Part shown: positions 16,603 to 25,111 of the stretch, in pieces | Position numbering within the stretch: position 1 is the first letter of the stretch | How the letters are laid out: each line of letters starts with the position of its first letter | Origin: Paenibacillus sp. SC116 | GTDB taxonomy: Bacteria > Bacillota > Bacilli > Paenibacillales > Paenibacillaceae | Direction of reading: 5' to 3' | Length of the DNA: 64,000 nucleotides | Assembly (NCBI RefSeq): GCF_024733555.1 | Contig: NZ_JANIOF010000001.1 | Location: 1,760,856 to 1,824,855 of the forward strand | Position numbers and translations under genes: made by a program | The notes under the pieces: generated by a model | Seen by the model: only the letters and a program-made list of their open reading frames with translations | Told to the model about the DNA's origin: nothing | Databases searched by the model: none

Positions 16603-16758
16603 ATGGCTAAAGACGTATTGTGTGAAGTAAACAGCTGCAAGTTCTGGGCAGCAGGCAACAAATGTGCCGCATCGTCCATCTATGTCGTAAATAATCGCGG
16701 CAATCAAGCGAGCAACAGCGGAGAGACAGACTGCAAAACGTTCGAACCGAAAATTTAG
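16603..16758 (+). CDS. DUF1540 small cysteine protein
   Basis: 51 residues from ATG 16603, which follows AAGGAGGTGAA. The four Cys and aromatic spacing (VLCEVNSCKFWAAGNKCAAS, then DCKTFEP) match the DUF1540 domain, a short putative metal-binding module frequent in spore-forming Firmicutes. Function is unknown. It appears monocistronic with a terminator at 16821. Confidence 0.88.
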   Translation: MAKDVLCEVNSCKFWAAGNKCAASSIYVVNNRGNQASNSGETDCKTFEPKI

Positions 16759-16820
16759 ATTTTCATTACGCAAGTTTATGCAGCACATCGGTCCATATAA
16801 AAATTAGCTACACTGCACGC

Positions 16821-16850
16821 AGAGCATCCCTAGCGGGGGGTGCTCTTTTT
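16821..16850 (+). terminator. Terminator of the DUF1540 gene
   Basis: AGAGCA/TGCTCT with a GC-rich inner stem and five T. Confidence 0.85.
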
Positions 16851-16970
16851 AGTTGTTCTCGACCAAACATTTCAGCAGCGTTTCTGTCTCTTTAGTACAA
16901 GTATAACCTCTAATTGAGAATTATTTTCACATGTAAGCAAAAGTTAGTACCATGCTTGTTTTGTCACTCA

Positions 16971-17345
16971 CTACGGATTGATGCCAATGATAATTAAAAT
17001 GAGCGCAACCGCATAAAGCAAACCACCAGGATGACGTCCGCGAGATGCCCAGAGGGCAACAATAGCCGCAAACAGGTAGGAGGTGCCGACGAGCAGACCA
17101 ATTGCGAGCCTAACGTCCGGCCCGAACCAAATAGAGGCGATTAAGGCTAGACCCCCGAGGAACCAGTTGAACGTACTGAACTGTAAGAGCGGCGGCACGA
17201 GCATTTTGACCAGTTTCTGCAGCTCCGTGAGCGAAGACTCGAGCAAAGGCCTGACCATTAATCGTTGAGTCAAAATACCATGAATCACCGCCACGATACT
17301 TCCGATCATTCCAGCTGCCAGCAAAGCTGCATCTTGCCAATTCAT
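16971..17345 (-). CDS. Small integral membrane protein of unknown function
   Basis: 124 residues with four hydrophobic helices (about residues 7-25, 52-70, 78-97 and 105-122). I do not recognise the family with certainty. A good ribosome binding site (AAGGAGGTATACAGAT) precedes ATG 17345. There is no operon partner; the IS element begins about 190 bp upstream of its start. Confidence 0.7.
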   Translation of the reverse strand: MNWQDAALLAAGMIGSIVAVIHGILTQRLMVRPLLESSLTELQKLVKMLVPPLLQFSTFNWFLGGLALIASIWFGPDVRLAIGLLVGTSYLFAAIVALWASRGRHPGGLLYAVALILIIIGINP

Positions 17346-17591
17346 ATCTGTATACCTCCTTATGAAACATAGATAAATAAAAGATTTACTGAGATTGTTC
17401 CTGGCGACCTATTAAGCAGCACTAGTTCTCCAATCCAACTGTTCATTCGAATTTAATACGATATCGTAGTATATCCTCGATCTCAATTTAATACCATTTC
17501 GTAGTAATGTCAATAAGGAAAAAATCCGACCCTTGTATGAACTGCACCCCAAATGTTAGACACCATCTAACATTGGAGGTGCAGTTTTTTT

Positions 17592-18110
17592 ATGGCTAAG
17601 TTTAGTTCATACGAAAAATTACAAGCTGTTCTACGTTATCAATATGGATCGGAAGGCACGAAATCGATTGCGAAATCTATAGGAGTCCATCACTCCGTCT
17701 TAACAAACTGGATTAAACAATATGAATACCATGGTGAAGAGGTTTTTACAAAGAACTATACACCGTATTCCGTACAGGATAAACTAGACGTACTTAACTA
17801 TATGAATCAACATGGGACGTCTGTTAGGGAAACGGCTGCGGTATTTAATATTGCGAGTCATAGTACCATTTTAAGCTGGCAAAAAAGCTTAGAATTACAT
17901 GGGATAGACGCCCTACAAACAAAGAAAAAGGGGCGTCCCTCCATGAAAAAAAGTTTGAATGAACAAAAAAATTCAACATTCGTAGAAGGGTCAGTAGAAG
18001 CTTTACAAGCAGAGGTAGAACGTTTACGGATGGAGAATGCGTATTTAAAAAAGTTGAATGCCTTAGTTCAAAACAAGGAAAAATCACCAAACAAGACAAA
18101 GCGCAAGTAG
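17592..18110 (+). CDS. IS150-type transposase OrfA (DNA-binding)
   Basis: 172 residues with two helix-turn-helix segments (KSIAKSIGVHHSVLTNWIKQYEYHG and a second, SVRETAAVFNIASHSTILSWQKSL) and a C-terminal leucine-zipper-like coiled coil (VEALQAEVERLRMENAYLKKLNAL). This is the usual OrfA layout of the IS150 subgroup. Near its end the run GGAAAAAT (18077-18084) is where a -1 shift would enter the orfB frame and make the fused OrfAB transposase. Confidence 0.93.
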   Translation: MAKFSSYEKLQAVLRYQYGSEGTKSIAKSIGVHHSVLTNWIKQYEYHGEEVFTKNYTPYSVQDKLDVLNYMNQHGTSVRETAAVFNIASHSTILSWQKSLELHGIDALQTKKKGRPSMKKSLNEQKNSTFVEGSVEALQAEVERLRMENAYLKKLNALVQNKEKSPNKTKRK

Positions 18111-18136
18111 TTTATGAACTAAGGAACGAATTCTCA

Positions 18137-18949
18137 GTGAAAGCACTCTTGCAGCTAGCAGATATTCCTCGTAGCACATACTATTACGTGGTAAATACGT
18201 TCAATATGCCAGACAAAGATGCTGAGCTAAAATACGTTATTCAGACCATCTACAAGGAACACCAGGGTCGCTACGGATATCGCCGTATTCGAGACGAGTT
18301 AGTAAATCGCGGACACCGTGTTAATCATAAGAAGGTACATCGTTTGATGAAGATATTGGGATTAAAGAGCTTGGTACGCATGAAGAAATACCGTTCATAT
18401 AAAGGCGATGTTGGTAAGATTGCACCAAACATTTTAGAACGCAATTTTCACGCTGAAAAGCCGAATGAGAAGTGGGTTACGGATATAACAGAGTTCAAAA
18501 TGTTTGGTGAAAAACTATATTTATCTCCTGTACTAGATCTGTATAATGGTGAAATAATTACGTACACGATCGGTTCAAGACCAGTCTATTCTCTGGTTTC
18601 CACCATGTTGGATCAAGCATTCAAGCGAGTTACGGATGAAGATAAGCTCCTGATTCACTCTGACCAAGGCTGGCACTATCAGATGAAACAGTATCGGCAT
18701 GCCCTCGAAGAACATGGCATCAAGCAAAGTATGTCCCGTAAAGGTAACTGCTACGATAACGCCGTTATGGAAAGCTTCTTTGGCATAATGAAATCTGAAT
18801 TTCTGTATGCAAAAGAATTCGATAGTATTGCACATTTTAAACAAGAGCTATCTGCATACATCTATTATTACAATCACAAACGAATTAAGGCAAAACTAAA
18901 AGGCATGAGCCCGGTACAGTACCGAACTCACGCCCAACAAGTCGCCTAA
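18137..18949 (+). CDS. IS150-type transposase OrfB (DDE integrase core)
   Basis: 270 residues from GTG 18137, but the frame is open well upstream and reads QGKITKQDKAQVVYELRNEF before it, so the natural product is probably an OrfAB frameshift fusion. The HTH_21-like segment (HQGRYGYRRIRDELVNRG) precedes an rve integrase core with an intact DDE triad: WVTDITEF, LLIHSDQGWHYQ and NAVMESFFGIMKSE. No internal stop or deletion is seen, so the element may still be active. Confidence 0.93.
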   Translation: MKALLQLADIPRSTYYYVVNTFNMPDKDAELKYVIQTIYKEHQGRYGYRRIRDELVNRGHRVNHKKVHRLMKILGLKSLVRMKKYRSYKGDVGKIAPNILERNFHAEKPNEKWVTDITEFKMFGEKLYLSPVLDLYNGEIITYTIGSRPVYSLVSTMLDQAFKRVTDEDKLLIHSDQGWHYQMKQYRHALEEHGIKQSMSRKGNCYDNAVMESFFGIMKSEFLYAKEFDSIAHFKQELSAYIYYYNHKRIKAKLKGMSPVQYRTHAQQVA

Positions 18950-19072
18950 AGAAATAACCTGTCTAACTTTATGGGGTCACTTCAGTAAGGTCGGATTTTT
19001 CAGTCCATCTTTTACTCTACATACGTTATATGAGTCCTCTTACATCTAGAAACCACAAAGTTAATTTTGCCT

Positions 19073-22000
19073 TTACTTTTCTCTAACGCCTAGCTTTTGT
19101 ACCCGCTCCACTACTGCTAACAAGGCAGGAAGCATAATCGGCAGCATTACAAATCCAAGCAAGCATAGACCGATAATAACCGTCATAGCAACTTCAATTA
19201 GCGTCAACACCCCTGAAGGAATGAGCGCCGCAAATGTACCACCAAGAATGATCGCTGCCGAAATGACTACCCCGCCCATCTGACGAGCAGCCACGATCAT
19301 TTCTTTAGCAGAATGACCTTCCATTTCACGATAGCGCATCATTAAGAAAATACTGTAGTCTACCCCTAGTGCCACAATCATAATGAAGCTGAAGAACGGA
19401 ACATTCCAGCCTAATTCATTTACAGAGAGCAAATGTGTAGCTAAAAATTCACTAATCCCAAGCGCGGTAAAGTACGCTAGCACCAAGGAAAGAATAATAA
19501 AGATCGGTATCCACAAGGAACGTGTAATGAAAATGAGGACAATCCCAATGCCGATCAACATAATCGTTGCTGTTCGAGCAAAATCACCGCTTGCGATCGC
19601 TTCAAGATCGACATTTTCAGCTGTTTTTCCGCCCAATGCTGCCTTGGCCTGTTTCAAATCGCTTCCTTTGACCGCAGCCTGTACTTCTGCATTGATCTGT
19701 TTTACTATCCCCATCGCTTCTTTCGAATACGGATTCACGTCCAGCATAATATTCATTTGTACCGTTTTGCGATCCTCAGACATGTACATGTCCATCGCTT
19801 GTTTAAACTCATCACTCTTCAATACATCTTGAGGAATATAGAACTTTTCCGAAGCCTTGGAATCACTTAGCCCTTGCAAATAGTTCTGAGCATCAGCCAA
19901 GCCCGTATTCACTTCTTCCAAACCTTTCGTACTCGCAGACAATCCTGATTGCAGCTTTTCCATATTGCCTGTTAACTCCGTTAATCCGGAGAGCAGCTGC
20001 TTTTGTCCTGCATTGATGTCTGTCAAACCTGTTTGAAGCGCAGGAGAGACTGAAGTCATTTTATTTGATCCGTCGGCTGCTTTTTGCAATCCATCTTGTA
20101 AACGGGATGATCCTTCATGCAGCTGCGACACGCCGCTTTGCAATTGTACGAAACCACCATTTACGGCGGACAGCGAAGTGTTTGCTTGTTTAAAGGATGA
20201 CATCGCTTTGTCATATTCCGTTTTCAATCCGCTTAGCTGCTTAGCTAATTCCTTCATCTGCTGTTTGCCTGCTGCGGCAATGCCGATTGCCGTTTGCAAA
20301 TGCTCATCATTCGCTGCATCTGGACTGGATTGAACATAAATGCCCAACGTGCCTTCAATTTGTTCAAATGCCTGCGCCGCTCCCCCAATCGCTTGCTCTA
20401 AACTTGCAAATTGAGTTCCAAAGGAAGAAAGTCCTGCTTCAAGCTCCGAATAACCTTTATGCAGCTTCGGTAATGATTGAGATAACAGGTTCATTTGTTC
20501 TTTGAGCGATGATAGACCGCTTTCCAGTTGTTTAGCGCCTTTAGACCCTGAACCTACACCTTTCGATAGCTCATCAATCGCTTTCCCTAAACTCGTAACA
20601 CCCGTCTTCACTTCATTGGTTCCATCGATAAGCAGCTGTACATTTTGTACGCCCTTCGTATCTGCTTGACCGATTTCTTTTTCCGCAGAAGACAATCCGT
20701 CGTTAATTTCCCCTACCCCTTTTGAAGCATCTCCTAAACCTTTATTGAGTTCCTTCGATTGGTCTTTCATATATAACTCATCCATCTTCTTACCTACCGG
20801 ACGAGTCGTTGTATACACTTCGGCTACACCAGACATCTTCGAGATTTGTTCCGCAAGCTCATCCAGCTCTTGCAATGACTTGGCATTGTCTAATGGCGTA
20901 TCAGACTGTATGAACAAAGTCGTCGGTGAAGAAAATCCTGGTGAGAAATGCTTCTCAATGACCTGAATACCTTGCTTGGAAGCATAGCTGTCATCAACCT
21001 CCAGCAAGTCGTTGTAGCTCAAGGAATCACTATATTTCATCACGAACGGGATGCATAATATTGCAATAAATAAAAGCGCTAGGAACGGTCTTGCCACGGA
21101 TGTCTTCGCTAGCACACCCCAAATGCGGCTCTCTCCATGTCCATCGAACTTTTTAACTGGCCAAAACATCTTCTTCCCTAACGTAAACATAATGACCGGA
21201 TTCAATGTCATCAGCACAAGCACAAGTACCGCTACACCAATTGCTACCGCAGAACTTGCTCGGTAAATACCGAACTCCGCCAAAATAAGGGCCATAAAGC
21301 CGATAAATACGGCTAACGCACTATACAATACCGTTTTTCCAGCAGAGCGATACGTCGCTTTTACAGCTGCAAGCGTGTTTTCCTGACGTGTAAGCTCTTC
21401 TTTGAATCGAGAGAATAATAAAATATTATAATCGGTTCCAATACCAAATAAGATGACGACTAGAAACACTTGTGTAAAGTTAGAAAACGGAAAGTTAAAC
21501 CACTCTACAAAATGAGCTACGACGCCTAGCGACACGACATAGGATATCCCCACCGTTACTAGCGAAACAACTGGTACGATAGGAGAGCGAAATACGATAA
21601 TAAGTACGACGATAATAAAAATGACCGCAATGATTTCGGTTTTCTTAATACCTTCTTCTGTCGACTTTACAAAATCTTCGATAACAAGACTGTTGCCTGT
21701 CAAATACGTTTCTAAAGCGTCCACCTTCATCAACGCTTCTAGCGGCTCTGTTGCTTCAGAGATCGTACCTTGACTACGACTAACAGACAGCTGTGTTAGA
21801 ACCGTCGTCTTATCTTTCGATACGAGCTGGCTCTTCGTATGCTCATCATCTAAATGGGTGAGCATATTTTCAATCCCAAGCTGCTTTTGCTTCGATTTAA
21901 ATTGTGAAATGACAGATTCAATTTGTTGATGCTGTTCACTCGTTAAAGGCTTATCACTTCCACTATTAAATACAGCAATGATCGAGTAGCTATCACCACT

Positions 22001-22180
22001 TTTCTCATCCATCTGACGCAGCATCTCATGCGCTACATTACTTTGCGCACTGTCGGGAATCGACACTTGCCCCTTTTCCCTCACTAATTCACCGAGATTC
22101 GGCATCGTCATTACGATGACTACGGTAATCAATATCCAAGCGATAATCGAGGCGAGCCTCAAATTTTTAATGTTCCTCAT
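19073..22180 (-). CDS. MMPL-family RND transporter
   Basis: 1035 residues. TM1 is at the N-terminus. Two MMPL transporter domains follow, each with a bundle of hydrophobic helices (about 175-345 and 870-1030); conserved pieces include FGIGTDYNILLFSRFKEEL and ALGVDYSIFLMMRYREME. Between them lies a long extracellular region (about 470-790) of GL-rich heptads typical of the coiled-coil insert in Firmicute MMPL/YhgE-like proteins. Such pumps export lipids or drugs using proton-motive force. A TetR gene is divergent, with repeated dyads in the shared intergenic region, so this pump is its likely target. Confidence 0.93.
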   Translation of the reverse strand: MRNIKNLRLASIIAWILITVVIVMTMPNLGELVREKGQVSIPDSAQSNVAHEMLRQMDEKSGDSYSIIAVFNSGSDKPLTSEQHQQIESVISQFKSKQKQLGIENMLTHLDDEHTKSQLVSKDKTTVLTQLSVSRSQGTISEATEPLEALMKVDALETYLTGNSLVIEDFVKSTEEGIKKTEIIAVIFIIVVLIIVFRSPIVPVVSLVTVGISYVVSLGVVAHFVEWFNFPFSNFTQVFLVVILFGIGTDYNILLFSRFKEELTRQENTLAAVKATYRSAGKTVLYSALAVFIGFMALILAEFGIYRASSAVAIGVAVLVLVLMTLNPVIMFTLGKKMFWPVKKFDGHGESRIWGVLAKTSVARPFLALLFIAILCIPFVMKYSDSLSYNDLLEVDDSYASKQGIQVIEKHFSPGFSSPTTLFIQSDTPLDNAKSLQELDELAEQISKMSGVAEVYTTTRPVGKKMDELYMKDQSKELNKGLGDASKGVGEINDGLSSAEKEIGQADTKGVQNVQLLIDGTNEVKTGVTSLGKAIDELSKGVGSGSKGAKQLESGLSSLKEQMNLLSQSLPKLHKGYSELEAGLSSFGTQFASLEQAIGGAAQAFEQIEGTLGIYVQSSPDAANDEHLQTAIGIAAAGKQQMKELAKQLSGLKTEYDKAMSSFKQANTSLSAVNGGFVQLQSGVSQLHEGSSRLQDGLQKAADGSNKMTSVSPALQTGLTDINAGQKQLLSGLTELTGNMEKLQSGLSASTKGLEEVNTGLADAQNYLQGLSDSKASEKFYIPQDVLKSDEFKQAMDMYMSEDRKTVQMNIMLDVNPYSKEAMGIVKQINAEVQAAVKGSDLKQAKAALGGKTAENVDLEAIASGDFARTATIMLIGIGIVLIFITRSLWIPIFIILSLVLAYFTALGISEFLATHLLSVNELGWNVPFFSFIMIVALGVDYSIFLMMRYREMEGHSAKEMIVAARQMGGVVISAAIILGGTFAALIPSGVLTLIEVAMTVIIGLCLLGFVMLPIMLPALLAVVERVQKLGVREK

Positions 22181-22276
22181 TTTCTATCTCCTATCTTTTC
22201 AACATTCACAAAACTAAACACGTGTTTACTTTTATACATAAAGAAAGTATACTCAGTGTGTTAAAAGCATACAATG

Positions 22277-22338
22277 GTCAATTTTTAATCATTTATTCAA
22301 TTTTGAATATAATAAAATTAAAATGTTTAATTTTGAAC
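22277..22338. promoter_or_regulatory. Repeated dyads between the MMPL gene and its TetR regulator
   Basis: Three related sites: GTCAATTTTTAATC (22277-22290), the perfect palindrome ATTCAA-TT-TTGAAT (22295-22308) and GTTTAATTTTGAAC (22325-22338). TATAAT at 22308-22313 overlaps the middle site. They are the probable TetR operators for both divergent genes. Confidence 0.6.
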
Positions 22339-22358
22339 AAAATAAGGAGTATACCAAA

Positions 22359-22949
22359 ATGAGGGAAAAAGCAGAGTATAGAAGCGCTATTCGTTCGAGG
22401 AACATGATTCGTCGTGCTTTGGTTGAGTTAATGCTGGAAAAAGAGTATCAAAAAATTACGATCAAAGATATTGTCGAGCGAGCCGATATTAGCCGTGGAA
22501 CATTCTATGCCCATTATTCGGACGTGCATGCTGTCATTGAACAAATTGAAAATGAAATTATGGAGAAGATGATTGAATTTCTCGATGAATTCAAACATAC
22601 CGATCTCATTCAAAATATGATGCCTTTCTTAGCAAAAGTGTCGAATTTCCTAGGTCAAGATATTGAATTTTACCGCATGCTCATTGCGGTCGATGCTGCA
22701 AGCACATTTATGACGAAGGTCAAAGCCGTACTGATCGAGAGTCTCCTCGGCTATGAACGAAAGATGGATACGGACCAAGAACGTGAAGCGTTTATTCTTC
22801 ACGTCAACTTTTTTGCAAGCGGCCTCGTTGCGATGTATCAAGACTGGTTCGAAGGAAAACTTAACGGTTCCCTTGATGACTTAGCATCATCGGTCAGCCG
22901 TATTATGGTACAAGGCTTTCAACCTTTTTTATTACCATCATCGAAATAA
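22359..22949 (+). CDS. TetR-family regulator, divergent from the MMPL pump
   Basis: About 197 residues from ATG 22359, nine bases after AAGGAG; an ATG at 22323 would put an operator-like dyad inside the gene and has no ribosome binding site. The N-terminal HTH is EYQKITIKDIVERADISRGTFYAHYSDVHAVIEQI. The C-terminal domain resembles the TetR_C_7/YxaF-like group. A terminator follows at 22955. It probably represses the MMPL transporter. Confidence 0.92.
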   Translation: MREKAEYRSAIRSRNMIRRALVELMLEKEYQKITIKDIVERADISRGTFYAHYSDVHAVIEQIENEIMEKMIEFLDEFKHTDLIQNMMPFLAKVSNFLGQDIEFYRMLIAVDAASTFMTKVKAVLIESLLGYERKMDTDQEREAFILHVNFFASGLVAMYQDWFEGKLNGSLDDLASSVSRIMVQGFQPFLLPSSK

Positions 22950-22954
22950 TAGCA

Positions 22955-23006
22955 AATAAGCCAAGTGATGCACTAGGAAGGTATCCTAATGATCGTTTGG
23001 CTTATT
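22955..23006 (+). terminator. Terminator of the TetR gene at 22359
   Basis: AATAAGCCAA/TTGGCTTATT with a nested AGGA..TCCT hairpin. From here to 23304 I see no gene. Confidence 0.7.
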
Positions 23007-23304
23007 CTAGCTTTCCTTCTATATAAAGAGACACGATAAATATTAGAATATATTACCTGTCTATATTGGAAAGGTTAGTATAGAATACAATCAAGTATCA
23101 GACATCCACTTTTTTCTACCATACTCCTTAGAGCTATTCAACATTCCCGCTACTTTCTCAAATCAATCTGACAGATGTGCTTTAAACAAGATAATGAAAG
23201 CGAACTTTTGGAATCTGATAAGGGGGTGATCTTCGAATCTCGAATCCATGATGTATCGTTGTGCTTGAGGCATCATCAAACCCATTCCAAGGAGGAAAAG
23301 TCAA

Positions 23305-23682
23305 ATGAAAAAAGCTAGTTTTGGACTGATTGCGATTATTATGCTTCTCGTATTTGCAACAAGTGCATTTGCAGCAACTGCTTCCGCTAGTACAACAAGA
23401 ACGGAGACAGGTGTTACCACGCATACAGGCGGCAATCTCGCGCTGGACTATTCCGCTTACGATTCTCGTATTCACGGTTGGATGTATATCGAAATTTATC
23501 GGGTTACAAGTTCGGGTGATGTAGCGATCAATGCAGCTAGCGTTGAAGGAGGACGGCCTACCGATAACGGCATTCGCAGCGGCACTGTTTATTCGGATAA
23601 TCTACCTGCTGGTACTTACAAATACGTCATTACAATTCCATCTAACTGGATGGGACCAAGTGTCTCTTGGCGCACGTACTAG
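23305..23682 (+). CDS. Small secreted protein of unknown function
   Basis: 125 residues starting at ATG 23305 with AAGGAGG nine bases upstream. A clear signal peptide (MKKASFGLIAIIMLLVFATSAFA, cleavage after AFA) leads into a mature part of about 100 residues rich in Thr, Ser, Gly and Tyr, with alternating beta-like segments (GWMYIEIYRVTSSGDVAI, AGTYKYVITI). No Cys and no recognised domain. It may be a small beta-sandwich extracellular protein. It is monocistronic with its own terminator. Confidence 0.75.
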   Translation: MKKASFGLIAIIMLLVFATSAFAATASASTTRTETGVTTHTGGNLALDYSAYDSRIHGWMYIEIYRVTSSGDVAINAASVEGGRPTDNGIRSGTVYSDNLPAGTYKYVITIPSNWMGPSVSWRTY

Positions 23683-23758
23683 GTTAAAATAGACTGCCAT
23701 ATGTTCGCATTAGCATTCGCATAATCAAATAACAACGCTCCGTTCTCATTATAAACGA

Positions 23759-23803
23759 AAGGGGTTGTCTCAAAGGTATTAATCAACCTGAGTGACAACC
23801 CCT
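23759..23803 (+). terminator. Terminator-like hairpin after the small secreted protein
   Basis: AAGGGGTTGTC/GACAACCCCTT stem with a long loop. Confidence 0.65.
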
Positions 23804-24129
23804 TCCCTTATTTCGTCTTCGTAATAACAACTCTTTCAACTACAGCATCGGTCTATTCCCGACCAAAGCTAAGCTTACAAACAAAAGTGAACGTGAGCAG
23901 AACACCACACCCACTACATTTTCTTCTTCTAGTAATAATAAGAAATTATTCGGATTTCCTTTTATTATCACTACGCCAAAATGCCTCTTACTACTTTCAC
24001 TTTTTAGTACGCTCTATGAACGCTCTCACTTTACATTCCTCCTCTTTTTCTTCGCAATGAACCCGAAGTAAACCCCATTCTTACTACATACATAACTCTT
24101 TCGACAGAACCGAATCAGTTGCAAGAACG

Positions 24130-24312
24130 TAACGGTTGCTATAGAGGCTATTCAGTGGCCATTTACTCATTTAGAAATGTAATGGTTGCCAGCGAGCTTA
24201 TTTGTTATTGAGAGCGATATCATTCACTACAACAGGCAAAATAAGCGCACTCACGACCGTTAAAAATGGTATACGACCGATTTTGCGTTAATAACGTCAA
24301 TAGCAACCGTTA
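24130..24312. repeat. Four-arm palindromic intergenic element, copy D
   Basis: Arms at 24130-24152 and 24180-24202 (forward), 24240-24262 and 24290-24312 (reverse); offsets 0, 50, 110, 160, identical to copies A and C. The 23804-24129 stretch before it holds nothing I recognise. Confidence 0.87.
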
Positions 24313-24360
24313 GATGAGCCGCCCCGTCGTATCGAAATACGAAAGCTGACTCAGCTACTG

Positions 24361-24439
24361 CCATTATCGCACTCCCCATCGATTGCGCTCCAGCACAGCC
24401 ACTTCCATTCTCGCACTCCCCATCGATTGCGCTCCGGCA
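24361..24439. repeat. Two 35-bp direct repeats, 44-bp period
   Basis: 24361-24395 and 24405-24439 share CTCCCCATCGATTGCGCTCC and differ at two positions. They follow immediately on palindromic copy D. Confidence 0.8.
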
Positions 24440-24547
24440 TAACGGCCTTATCCACCATTCTCCCAATTCTAATTTTAATTACACCATTGAAGCGTATGAG
24501 AAGAAAAAGTGTATGTTTGCATTATCCACCTACCAATGTTATATTAC

Positions 24548-24592
24548 TTGATACATCAATCATTGATACATCAATAATTGAGCTATCAATGA
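24548..24592. promoter_or_regulatory. Three tandem 15-bp operator-like repeats before the MarR gene
   Basis: Units 24548-24562, 24563-24577 and 24578-24592. The first two contain the palindrome TTGAT-AC-ATCAA and the third TTGAGCTATCAA. Their position 76 bp upstream of the MarR start fits autoregulation. Confidence 0.7.
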
Positions 24593-24667
24593 TTATGAAT
24601 GACGACGAGATGAATTTTCATAACGAAGTTATTCACATGTACACTCTCTCTTAGGAGGCCCGAAGTC

Positions 24668-25087
24668 ATGACGCACAATGATTCCAAGGAGAAGCAAATC
24701 TTGACTCTGCTTAACGGATTGTGCAACAAGCTCCATCACAAATTCGAAAATTGTACAGGCATAGGCTCGTCTCGTCTCGAGATTTTGCACGAGCTGTGCG
24801 GGGTAGACGAGGTTAAACAGTCCCTCTTGCAAAAGCGCATTAACATAGACAATGCTGCTATTACTCGTCATCTAAAGCAGCTTGAAGCTGAGGGCATGGT
24901 GACGAGACGCAAAAATCCTGACGATAATCGCGAAACCTTTGTTCGCTTGTCTGATGAAGGACTTGAAAAAATTGAAGGCTACAAACTCGAAAAAGAAAAC
25001 TTCATACGTCAGATTTTGAAGGACTTCAATGATGAAGAGATTCCGGTTCTGGCCGATTTTCTCGAACGAATAAAAAACAACATTTAA
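24668..25087 (+). CDS. MarR-family regulator
   Basis: 139 residues with the MarR winged helix: RINIDNAAITRHLKQLEAEGMVTRRKNPDDNRETFVRLSDEG, flanked by dimerisation helices. Two Cys near the N-terminus (LCNKL and ENCTG) might sense oxidants or electrophiles, as in OhrR/YodB-like regulators, but this is inference. ATG 24668 follows TAGGAGG. The nitroreductase gene starts 24 bp after its stop, so the two form an operon, and a nitroreductase fits a quinone or electrophile response. Confidence 0.93.
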   Translation: MTHNDSKEKQILTLLNGLCNKLHHKFENCTGIGSSRLEILHELCGVDEVKQSLLQKRINIDNAAITRHLKQLEAEGMVTRRKNPDDNRETFVRLSDEGLEKIEGYKLEKENFIRQILKDFNDEEIPVLADFLERIKNNI

Positions 25088-25111
25088 CTCAATAAGGAGC
25101 TGTTAAATATC

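Larger units (their letters stand above)
17538..18984 (+). mobile_element. IS3-family (IS150 group) insertion sequence, complete
   Basis: 1447 bp, beginning TGAACTGCACCCC and ending GGGGTCACTTCA, i.e. the TG...CA termini of IS3 elements with imperfect inverted repeats of about 25 bp. It is flanked on both sides by GTA (17535-17537, 18985-18987), a 3-bp target duplication. It carries orfA and orfB in overlapping frames. The left end forms a strong hairpin (17541-17548 with 17578-17585, plus 17552-17560 with 17566-17574) followed by seven T; it hides the orfA ribosome binding site and would stop transcription entering from outside. Confidence 0.93.
17521..19000. terminator. Ancestral terminator split by the insertion sequence
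   Basis: AAAATCCGACC (17521-17531) lies left of the IS and GGTCGGATTTTT (18989-19000) right of it. Removing the IS and one copy of the 3-bp target duplication GTA leaves AAAAATCCGACC-CTTGTAA-GGTCGGATTTTT, a perfect stem with a 7-base loop and T-run. It would serve the MMPL gene ending at 19073 or a convergent transcript. Confidence 0.75.

Noticed and set aside
17538-18984. Composite transposon or prophage
   Set aside because: Only one IS copy is present, with its own 3-bp target duplication and no cargo; no phage structural or integrase genes were seen elsewhere.
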